A stretch of DNA of 11,955 bases from CAYWVO01 sp964461835. GTDB lineage: Bacteria > Zixibacteria > MSB-5A5 > WJJR01 > JAJRUJ01. Shown here in pieces: positions 5,994 to 11,868 of the stretch (positions are counted from its first letter, which is position 1; the number at the start of each line of letters is the position of its first letter). Location of the stretch: assembly GCA_964461835.1 (NCBI GenBank), contig CAYWVO010000069.1, positions 1-11,955 of the forward strand, given 5' to 3'. The notes below the pieces were generated by a model. It ran no database searches. It was not told the origin of the DNA and was given only the letters and a program-made list of their open reading frames with translations. Both the position numbers and the translations under genes were made by a program.

Positions 5994-7438
5994 TAGCCCA
6001 CCGATCCTTCCATTTCCAGTTCAATCAACCGGTTCATCTCTACCGCGTACTCCATCGGCAACTGCTTCACGAACGGTTCAAAGAACGCGTTCACAATCAG
6101 CATCCGCGCTTCATCTTCACTAAGTCCGCGACTCTGGAGGTAAAAGATTTGTTCCTCACCGATCTTGGATACCCGTGCTTCATGCTCGATATTGACGTCG
6201 TCGTTGGCGATTTCCATCGTCGGGTACGTATCCGAGCGCGAATCGTCATCCAGTAACAGGGCGTCACATTCCACTGATATTTTGCAGTTGTGTGCGTTGG
6301 GATAGACTTTCGCCATCCCGCGATACGACGATCGTCCGGCGTCTTTGGATATCGACTTTGAGGTTATCCGGGAGGTCGTATTCGGCGCCGCGTGAATCAC
6401 CTTGGCGCCGGCATCCTGGTGCTGACCGTCCCCGGCGAAAGCCACCGACAGTATTTCCGCCTTCGACCGTTCGCCCATCAGGTAGACGCAGGGAAACTTC
6501 ATGGTCAGCTTCGAACCGAGATTGGCATCGACCCATTCCACGGTTGCGTCCTTATGCGCGACGCCACGCTTGGTTACCAGGTTAAAGACGTTGTTGGACC
6601 AGTTCTGAATTGTCGTGTAGCGGATATACGCGCTGTCGAGCGCGATAAGCTCGACAACTGCTGAGTGCAACGAGTCAGTGGTATAGGCCGGCGCGGTGCA
6701 CCCTTCGATATAATGCACGCGCGAGCCTTTGTCCGCGATAATCAGCGTGCGCTCGAACTGCCCCATATTCTGCGCGTTGATCCGGAAATACGCCTGAAGC
6801 GGGATCGACACCTCCGTGTTGGGCGGAATATAAATGAACGACCCACCGGACCACACGGCGCTGTTCAAGGCCGCGAACTTGTTGTCCGTCGGCGGAATGA
6901 CCGTCGCGAAATATTCCCTGACGATGTCCTCGTGTTCGCGCAGGCCGCTGTCCATATCCAGAAATACCACACCCTGCTTCTCCAGCTCGTCCCGCATGGA
7001 GTGGTAAACCACTTCCGATTCGTACTGGGCCGAAACACCACCGAGAAACTTCTGTTCGGCCTCCGGGATCCCCAACCGGTCAAACGTCTTCTTAATATTC
7101 TCCGGCACGTCGTCCCACGATCGGCCTTGCTTGTCGGTCGACTTGAGGAAATAGTAGATATCCTCGAATTTGATCGAGTTGAGCAACGCCGTATTACCCC
7201 ACTGCGGCATTGGCTTGGCCAAAAACGTATCCAGCGCCTTGTGCCGGAACGCGGCCATCCAGTCGGGTTCTTTCTTCATCTGGGAGATCATTTCCACGAT
7301 TTCGTGGTTCAACCCCTTGGGTGCTTTGTGGAAATACTCCTCCGGATCGGCAAATCCGTATCGCGTTTTATAATCTTCCCGAATGCCGCGCAATACCTTC
7401 TGGGAGGTATCAACAGTAGTCGGTGCTTTTGCTTCCAT
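5993..7438 (-). CDS. sufB: Fe-S assembly scaffold protein SufB
   Basis: SufB is the main scaffold subunit on which the nascent Fe-S cluster forms. This 481-residue protein has the usual full length. The conserved cysteine in KISVECDALL is C391 and the conserved glutamate in NIEHEARVS is E420. Their 29-residue separation equals that of C405 and E434 in the E. coli protein, supporting an intact active site. Other conserved blocks are VWSGGSFIYIPPN (195-207), FERTLIIADKGS (228-239) and FYLQSRGLSEDEA (432-444). The ATG is two bases after the sufC stop and has GGAGGT nine bases upstream, inside the end of sufC. Confidence 0.98.
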   Translation of the reverse strand: MEAKAPTTVDTSQKVLRGIREDYKTRYGFADPEEYFHKAPKGLNHEIVEMISQMKKEPDWMAAFRHKALDTFLAKPMPQWGNTALLNSIKFEDIYYFLKSTDKQGRSWDDVPENIKKTFDRLGIPEAEQKFLGGVSAQYESEVVYHSMRDELEKQGVVFLDMDSGLREHEDIVREYFATVIPPTDNKFAALNSAVWSGGSFIYIPPNTEVSIPLQAYFRINAQNMGQFERTLIIADKGSRVHYIEGCTAPAYTTDSLHSAVVELIALDSAYIRYTTIQNWSNNVFNLVTKRGVAHKDATVEWVDANLGSKLTMKFPCVYLMGERSKAEILSVAFAGDGQHQDAGAKVIHAAPNTTSRITSKSISKDAGRSSYRGMAKVYPNAHNCKISVECDALLLDDDSRSDTYPTMEIANDDVNIEHEARVSKIGEEQIFYLQSRGLSEDEARMLIVNAFFEPFVKQLPMEYAVEMNRLIELEMEGSVG

Positions 7439-7440
7439 AG

Positions 7441-8208
7441 TTACGCAACCTCCGTTGCAACCTGCTGTCCTTTGGCCAGCTTTTCGTAGCCTTCGCGTTC
7501 CAGTTCGCCCGCCAATTCCGGCCCGCCGGAGCGAACGATCCTGCCGTTCATAAAGACATGCACGTAGTCCGGCTTAACGAAATTAAGAATTCGCTGGTAG
7601 TGCGTGACCAGCAGCACGCCGGTGTCCTGGCTGGCGACATGATTAATCCCGGTCGCCACAATCTTCAGCGCGTCGATGTCGAGCCCGGAATCGGTTTCAT
7701 CCAACAGCGCAATCGACGGTTTCAGCAGGGCCATCTGCAAGACTTCCAGGCGCTTCTTCTCCCCACCGGAGAACCCGTCGTTGACATACCGGGTCGCAAA
7801 CGACGGATCGACATTGAGTCGTTTCATTTCCGCCTTCAACATTTTGCGGAAATTTTTCATCTCGTCTTCCGGGAGCCGAGTTTTCATCGCCGCCCGCAAA
7901 AAGTTGGCCACCGTCACCCCGGGAATGGCCACCGGGTACTGGAATGCCAAAAACATTCCCTGCCGGGAGCGATCATCCGGATCCGACTCGGTCATTTCTT
8001 CCTCGTTGACCCAGGTCCGGCCCTTGGTGAGTTCGTAGGACGGGTGTCCCATGAATGCGTTGGCCAATGTGCTCTTCCCGGAACCATTCGGTCCCATCAG
8101 TGCATGGATCTCACCGGCTTTAATTGTCAGGTCAACACCCTTGACGACTTCCTTGTCTTCAATGGAGACATGGATGTCTTCACAGCGAAACGGTACGTTG
8201 GTATTCAT
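7441..8208 (-). CDS. sufC: Fe-S assembly ATPase SufC
   Basis: This ABC-type ATPase binds SufB and SufD and drives the conformational change needed for cluster assembly. It is soluble and has no transport partner. It has 255 residues with Walker A GPNGSGKST (39-47), Q-loop Q90 in LAFQYPVAIPGV, signature FSGGEKKR (146-153), Walker B with IALLDETDSGLD (166-177) and switch H203. The FSGGEKKR form and the DETDSGLD variant of the usual DEPTSGLD are SufC hallmarks. It is the first structural gene, 26 bases after the Rrf2 stop. Two AGGAG motifs precede its ATG at 3 and 12 bases, neither at the usual spacing. Confidence 0.97.
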   Translation of the reverse strand: MNTNVPFRCEDIHVSIEDKEVVKGVDLTIKAGEIHALMGPNGSGKSTLANAFMGHPSYELTKGRTWVNEEEMTESDPDDRSRQGMFLAFQYPVAIPGVTVANFLRAAMKTRLPEDEMKNFRKMLKAEMKRLNVDPSFATRYVNDGFSGGEKKRLEVLQMALLKPSIALLDETDSGLDIDALKIVATGINHVASQDTGVLLVTHYQRILNFVKPDYVHVFMNGRIVRSGGPELAGELEREGYEKLAKGQQVATEVA

Positions 8209-8211
8209 GAT

Positions 8212-8225
8212 CTCCTGTATCTCCT
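8212..8225 (-). promoter_or_regulatory. Tandem Shine-Dalgarno motifs before sufC
   Basis: AGGAGAT occurs twice in a row upstream of the sufC ATG (AGGAG cores at 8216-8212 and 8225-8221 on the minus strand), leaving spacers of 3 and 12 bases. No other in-frame start nearby would give normal spacing, because the reading frame begins with the SufC-conserved N-terminus at this ATG. Confidence 0.5.
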
Positions 8226-8234
8226 GATAGTTGA

Positions 8235-8756
8235 TTAATTTCCGATATTGATCACCGAGGACTCCACCGCCTGCGGAGAATTATTCAGGACCTCCTCGCT
8301 GGCCCCGGAAAGATGGTCTCGCAGCACAGCGCGGACTTCGGGTCCCTCGGCAACTAGTTCCACGAGCGTCATGCGATACAACACCCCGCTGATTACCCCA
8401 TCGAGTATGCCCCATAAAGAGCGCAAGGTGCAGCTTGAGGTATTGGCACAGAGACCGTTCCCTCCGGTGAACCGGGAGCAAAAATCCTTATCGAATAATC
8501 GCCCCCCCAGAGCTTCCAGGATTGTCCCGATGGTAATATCGCCGGGATCCTTCGCCAGCGCGTATCCGCCTGACCGGCCACGTACACTCTGCACTAATTT
8601 CGCCTCGCGCAGAATCATCATTATTTTCCGCACGTTGGCGACCGATAACCCTTCCCGCTCGGCGATATTGGCAATCGTAATCGATTCACCAGGTTCACAC
8701 CGGCCAAGCTGCATCATACAGCGCAATCCATATTCTTCTAACGCCGTGATTTTCAT
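8235..8756 (-). CDS. Rrf2-family transcriptional regulator of suf operon
   Basis: This Rrf2-family winged-helix DNA-binding protein of 173 residues is similar in plan to IscR and SufR-type regulators. The helix-turn-helix covers about residues 26-60 (ITIANIAEREGLSVANVRKI), followed by the wing VRGRSGGYALAKDP (58-71). C93, C103 and C109 form a three-cysteine patch that in this family can hold a [2Fe-2S] cluster. The first spacing here is nine residues, against five in IscR. Two more cysteines, C13 and C20, lie near the N-terminus. The gene leads the suf operon, with AGGAAGAG seven bases before its ATG. From family knowledge it probably represses its own operon when Fe-S clusters are plentiful; a palindrome overlapping the -10 at 8787-8803 is a candidate operator. 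Confidence 0.92.
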   Translation of the reverse strand: MKITALEEYGLRCMMQLGRCEPGESITIANIAEREGLSVANVRKIMMILREAKLVQSVRGRSGGYALAKDPGDITIGTILEALGGRLFDKDFCSRFTGGNGLCANTSSCTLRSLWGILDGVISGVLYRMTLVELVAEGPEVRAVLRDHLSGASEEVLNNSPQAVESSVINIGN

Positions 8757-8786
8757 AGCTTTTCTCTTCCTTCATTCCATTTCCCA

Positions 8787-8816
8787 CAATTGTATACGAA
8801 TTGGTAATCTTTTAAA
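8787..8816 (-). promoter_or_regulatory. Candidate suf promoter with overlapping operator
   Basis: On the minus strand TTTAAA (8816-8811) and TACAAT (8794-8789) are 16 bases apart and can act as -35 and -10, placing a start about 25 bases before the Rrf2 ATG. The inverted repeat CAATT-N7-AATTG (8787-8803) covers the -10. An Rrf2 dimer bound there would block RNA polymerase, which fits autorepression. The match to a known Rrf2 consensus was not testable here. Confidence 0.45.
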
Positions 8817-9011
8817 TGGTAAAAAAGGGCGAAAAATGTCCAATTTTGACGCTTTTCCACAGAAGACGTTGAATAGCAATATATTAGAAGAAACACCCAA
8901 TAGAAGAGACGCGAAAAACCACCGAGCGGAGACAGGCAAACGCCGTAGGGTTATCCCGCGTTGATACTTGTTCCGCCGGAAGGCAGCCATCCGTGTTGGT
9001 TTCCGATAGTA

Positions 9012-9043
9012 TATAATAATGTGGACAGCTTTCGCTTGAGGAT
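9012..9043 (+). promoter_or_regulatory. Candidate promoter and RBS of transsulfuration operon
   Basis: A perfect TATAAT lies at 9012-9017 on the plus strand, about 32 bases before the ATG at 9050. No good -35 hexamer stands at 16-18 bases upstream, so the promoter may need an activator. TTGAGGAT at 9036-9043 is a well-placed Shine-Dalgarno. The implied leader is only about 25 bases, too short for a riboswitch if this is the sole promoter. Confidence 0.45.
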
Positions 9044-9049
9044 GGGTTC

Positions 9050-10027
9050 ATGCACAAGATACTCCCGAATATCTTAAAGTCTATTGGCGGCACTCCCTTG
9101 GTGCGGCTCAACACCATTGGATCAGAGTTCGATACCGAGATCCTGGTCAAGCCGGAATTTCTTAATCCGGGCGGCTCGGTCAAAGACCGGATGGCGCTGT
9201 ATATCATTGAACAGGCCGAGAAAGACGGCGTGCTCAAACCAGGTGCGACTATCGTGGAGAACACCTCCGGCAACACCGGCGTGGGCGTGGCCATGGCGGC
9301 CGCGATCAAGGGTTACAAAGCGGTGTTCACCATGCCGGACAAGATGTCCCAGGAGAAAGTCAATCTGCTGAAAGCCTTCGGTGCCGAAGTTGTGATCACC
9401 AAGACTGATGTTCCCGCCGATTCCCCGGAATCGTATTACGAGACCGCCAAACGCATTGCCCGCGAGACACCGGGGTCCTTTTATCTCAATCAGTATCACA
9501 GCAAAGACAATATCGCCGCCCACTATCACACCACCGGCCCGGAAATTTATGAACAGACCGATGGTGAACTGGACGCGTTTATCGCCGATGTCGGCACCGG
9601 GGGAACGATGTCCGGCGCGGCGAGATTCCTCAAAGAAAAAATCCCCAGCATTGCCAATATCGCAGTCGATATCGAAGGCTCAGTGTTTTACGATTATTTC
9701 AAGACCGGCAAAGTGCCCGAACCATATGTGTATCAAGTCGAGGGTATCGGTGATGACCAGCTTACCGGTGCGCTCGATTTTTCGACCGTGGATGATATGG
9801 TGCAGGTGGCGGACAAGGAGTCATTCCTGATGGCGCGGCGGCTGTGCACCGAAGAGGGCCTCTTTGCCGGCGGATCGTCCGGCTCCGCGGTGGCCGGGGT
9901 CTTGAAATACCTCAAAGAACATCCGGGACTCAAGCGAGTGGTAACGATCCTGCCGGATTCCGGTTCACGGTATCTTTCCAAGTTCTATAATGATGAGTGG
10001 ATGAAAGAGAAAGGGTACCTGTCATGA
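9050..10027 (+). CDS. Cystathionine beta-synthase-type PLP enzyme, no CBS domains
   Basis: This fold-type II PLP enzyme has 325 residues. The Schiff-base lysine is K45 in NPGGSVKDR. Substrate and phosphate loops are ENTSGNTG (70-77) and GTGGT (182-186), with LPDSGSRY (301-308) holding the residue that contacts the pyridine nitrogen. Several features point to cystathionine beta-synthase rather than plain cysteine synthase: NQYHSKDNIAAHYHTTGPE (147-165), VEGIGDD (230-236) and the C-terminal SKFYNDEWMKEKGYL. It would join serine and homocysteine into cystathionine. It ends right after the catalytic domain, without the Bateman (CBS-pair) module of the human enzyme. Its stop overlaps the start of the next gene as ATGA, and that neighbour is a cystathionine gamma-lyase-type enzyme, which supports the role. 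Cysteine synthase activity remains an alternative. Confidence 0.9.
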   Translation: MHKILPNILKSIGGTPLVRLNTIGSEFDTEILVKPEFLNPGGSVKDRMALYIIEQAEKDGVLKPGATIVENTSGNTGVGVAMAAAIKGYKAVFTMPDKMSQEKVNLLKAFGAEVVITKTDVPADSPESYYETAKRIARETPGSFYLNQYHSKDNIAAHYHTTGPEIYEQTDGELDAFIADVGTGGTMSGAARFLKEKIPSIANIAVDIEGSVFYDYFKTGKVPEPYVYQVEGIGDDQLTGALDFSTVDDMVQVADKESFLMARRLCTEEGLFAGGSSGSAVAGVLKYLKEHPGLKRVVTILPDSGSRYLSKFYNDEWMKEKGYLS

Positions 10028-11157
10028 AATTCGATACCCGCGCCGTCCACGCCGGGCAGGAACCCGAACCACGCACCGGCGCGATCACCGTGCCGATCTT
10101 TCAGACTTCCACCTATGTGCAGGCCGGCCCGGGTGAGCACACCGGATACGAATATTCCCGTACGCAGAACCCAACCCGCGAGGCCATGGAAGCGTGTCTA
10201 GCGTCGCTGGAAAACGGTGAGGAGGGAATCGCCTTTTCCTCCGGGATGGCGGCAATCTCGACCGTGATGACCCTGCTCAAATCCGGCGACCATGTAATCA
10301 GCTCGGATGATGTCTACGGCGGGACGTACCGCGTGTTCGAACAAGTCTTTCGCGACTATGGGCTGGAATTCTCGTATGTAAATACCTCCAATCTCGACGA
10401 AATCGAAAAAGCGGCAAAACCAAACACCAAAATGCTCTGGGTGGAGACGCCGACCAATCCCTTGTTAAAAATTACTGATATCAATCGCGCGTCGGATATG
10501 TGCCTGCAAAACAAGTGGGTGTTCGTTGTTGATAATACCTTCGCCACACCATACTTCCAGCAACCGCTCGAACTCGGCGCGGATATCTCGTTACATTCGA
10601 TGACCAAATATATCGGCGGGCACGCGGACGCAGTCGGTGGATGTGTGGTCGCCTCCAATGAAAAGATTCGGGAGCGGGTTCGCTTTTCGCAAAATGCGGT
10701 CGGTGCGTGTCTGGGGCCGTTCGATTGCTGGTTGTTTAATCGCGGATTAAAAACTCTCGGTCTGCGGATGCGGCAACATGAAAGCAATGCGATGAAAGTC
10801 GCGCAGTTTTTGGAAGGCCATCCGAAAGTTCGGGCGGTCATCTATCCGGGATTGCCATCCCATCCGCATCACGAATTGGCGAAAAAACAAATGACAGGTT
10901 TTGGGGGGATTGTCTCGTTCTATCTGGATGGCACCAAGGGCGAAGCCGCCGCGGTTTGCAAGAAGACGTCCTTTTTCCGCTGTGCCGAATCACTGGGGGG
11001 AGTGGAATCGTTAATCGAACACCCGGGAATCATGACCCATGCCTCAATCCCGCAGGAAGTCCGCGAGGATAAAGGTCTGACCGATGATTTGATTCGTTTA
11101 TCTGTCGGTATCGAGGACCCGGATGATTTAATCGCTGACTTGAAACGGGCGTTATAA
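10024..11157 (+). CDS. Cystathionine gamma-lyase-type PLP enzyme
   Basis: This Cys/Met-metabolism PLP enzyme (fold type I) has 377 residues from the ATG that overlaps the previous stop. An in-frame start 27 bases earlier exists, but it lies inside the preceding gene and adds residues that do not belong to the family. Visible motifs are YEYSRTQNPTR (42-52), FSSGMAA (71-77), VETPTNP (140-146), VDNTFATP (169-176) and SMTKYIGGHAD with the Schiff-base K195. E43 and E332 (in ESLIEHPGIMTHAS) are the acidic residues typical of gamma-lyases; as I recall, E. coli cystathionine gamma-synthase has Asp and Ser at these sites. It would split cystathionine into cysteine, 2-oxobutyrate and ammonia. The cystathionine beta-synthase-type neighbour supports reverse transsulfuration. 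Cystathionine gamma-synthase is a less likely alternative. Confidence 0.92.
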   Translation: MKFDTRAVHAGQEPEPRTGAITVPIFQTSTYVQAGPGEHTGYEYSRTQNPTREAMEACLASLENGEEGIAFSSGMAAISTVMTLLKSGDHVISSDDVYGGTYRVFEQVFRDYGLEFSYVNTSNLDEIEKAAKPNTKMLWVETPTNPLLKITDINRASDMCLQNKWVFVVDNTFATPYFQQPLELGADISLHSMTKYIGGHADAVGGCVVASNEKIRERVRFSQNAVGACLGPFDCWLFNRGLKTLGLRMRQHESNAMKVAQFLEGHPKVRAVIYPGLPSHPHHELAKKQMTGFGGIVSFYLDGTKGEAAAVCKKTSFFRCAESLGGVESLIEHPGIMTHASIPQEVREDKGLTDDLIRLSVGIEDPDDLIADLKRAL

Positions 11158-11160
11158 TCC

Positions 11161-11535
11161 ATGAGATTTATCGAGCTGCACATCGAAACCGAAAACTACA
11201 ACGGCGCGATTGATTTTTACACCCAATTACTTCCGCACGAAAAAGTGACCCGCGACGATGACCAGACGTTTATCATCCTGCCCGACGGCAGCGCCTTCGG
11301 TATCTGGCGCAAGGGTCATCACGGGCTGTATGACGGTCTCGCGGCGGACCACTTGCATTTTGCATTGCAAATCCGTCCCGACGAATACGACGAGTACAAA
11401 TCTCGCCTGGAATCGTTGGGCCGAGACGTGACTGAACACAATTGGCCGGACGGCCACCGCAGTTTGTATTTCTTCGATATGGACGGCCACCAGGGTGAAT
11501 TCATGACCAAAAACTGGCTGGGCGGGCAATCGTAA
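11161..11535 (+). CDS. Small VOC/glyoxalase-fold protein
   Basis: This 124-residue protein belongs to the vicinal oxygen chelate superfamily, with two beta-alpha-beta-beta-beta halves. Candidate metal ligands at the standard positions are H7 (IELHIET), H66 (HLHFALQ) and E113 (GHQGEFMT), so it may be an active metalloenzyme. The end motif SLYFFDMDGHQGEF is typical of the family. It starts three bases after the cystathionine lyase stop and is surely in the same operon. The substrate cannot be told from sequence: VOC proteins include lyases, dioxygenases, epimerases and thiol-transferases. The setting suggests a small thiol, an oxo-acid or a detoxification role, but that is inference. Confidence 0.85.
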   Translation: MRFIELHIETENYNGAIDFYTQLLPHEKVTRDDDQTFIILPDGSAFGIWRKGHHGLYDGLAADHLHFALQIRPDEYDEYKSRLESLGRDVTEHNWPDGHRSLYFFDMDGHQGEFMTKNWLGGQS

Positions 11536-11559
11536 ACTGGAGTTTCTTATTTCCGGTGG

Positions 11560-11601
11560 CCCACCATGAAGGGCGACGCCAGCGGAGCCCGCAATGGTGG
11601 G
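11560..11601. repeat. Long hairpin downstream of VOC gene
   Basis: CCCACCAT (11560-11567) pairs perfectly with ATGGTGGG (11594-11601). Inside, GGGC (11571-11574) pairs with GCCC (11587-11590), then GA faces GA, then CG pairs with CG around a CCAG loop. The left arm can also pair with GGTGG at 11555-11559. The hairpin sits 24 bases after the operon's last stop codon. It lacks a T tract, so it is more likely a repeat or mRNA-stabilising structure than an intrinsic terminator. Confidence 0.5.
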
Positions 11602-11625
11602 GGCAAAGAATCATCCCGCAATGCG

Positions 11626-11673
11626 TGGCAACCTCAAACTTCTTCGCCTTGGCGAAGCTTGGTTTGGGGTTGA
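11626..11673 (+). repeat. Palindromic repeat, copy 2
   Basis: The outer arms CAACCTCAAA (11629-11638) and TTTGGGGTTG (11663-11672) are identical to those of copy 1. The inner stem is CTTCGCC (11642-11648) and GGCGAAG (11651-11657), different in sequence from copy 1 but fully paired. The distance between the outer arms is 24 bases, as in copy 1. Confidence 0.7.
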
Positions 11674-11736
11674 ATCTGATACCTGCTTGGCCGTGCTCAT
11701 TTCATTAAACAGCCTCGACATCTATGACATCCACCG

Positions 11737-11788
11737 TCAACCCCAAATGAAGCCCGCCTGCGGCGGACCAAGTTTGGGGTTGCCACCC
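11737..11788 (-). repeat. Palindromic repeat, copy 3, reverse orientation
   Basis: CAACCCCAAA (11738-11747) pairs perfectly with TTTGGGGTTG (11773-11782), with an inner stem CCGCC (11754-11758) and GGCGG (11762-11766). The flanking box appears as GCCACCC after the element, the complement of the GGGTGGC seen before copies 1 and 2, which shows that this copy is inverted. It lies 65 bases from copy 2. Confidence 0.7.
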
Positions 11789-11817
11789 TTTCGTCGTAGA
11801 CGATTGATTTAGGCCTC

Positions 11818-11868
11818 GGGTGGCATGGGCATCTTGCCCATGTTCACGGGCGGGACGCCCGTGCCACC
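11818..11868. repeat. Three-way-junction palindrome
   Basis: An outer stem GGTGG (11819-11823) and CCACC (11864-11868) encloses two perfect 8-bp hairpins: CATGGGCA/TGCCCATG (11824-11842, loop TCT) and CACGGGCG/CGCCCGTG (11845-11863, loop GGA). Only two bases, TT at 11843-11844, are left unpaired at the junction. I recall similar GC-rich double-hairpin repeats between genes in several environmental bacterial genomes, but cannot confirm that here. Confidence 0.7.

Noticed and set aside
6665..7489. 274-codon plus-strand open frame opposite sufB
   Set aside because: It lies wholly antisense to sufB and its start region, shows no domain motifs and has no RBS-linked context; it is a shadow of the biased codon use of sufB.
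8248..8964. 238-codon plus-strand open frame across the Rrf2 gene and its upstream region
   Set aside because: Antisense to a clear Rrf2 gene and it crosses the suf promoter region; no family motifs.
8772..8990. 72-codon minus-strand open frame between the divergent operons
   Set aside because: It covers the suf promoter and operator and shows no recognisable domain or good RBS; chance open frame is more likely.
9018..9049. Riboswitch (SAM or SAH type) upstream of the transsulfuration operon
   Set aside because: The leader implied by the TATAAT box is about 25 bases and no conserved riboswitch core was visible upstream.
11626..11788. CRISPR array
   Set aside because: Only two local copies, in opposite orientations, with imperfect inner sequence; CRISPR repeats are direct and regularly spaced.
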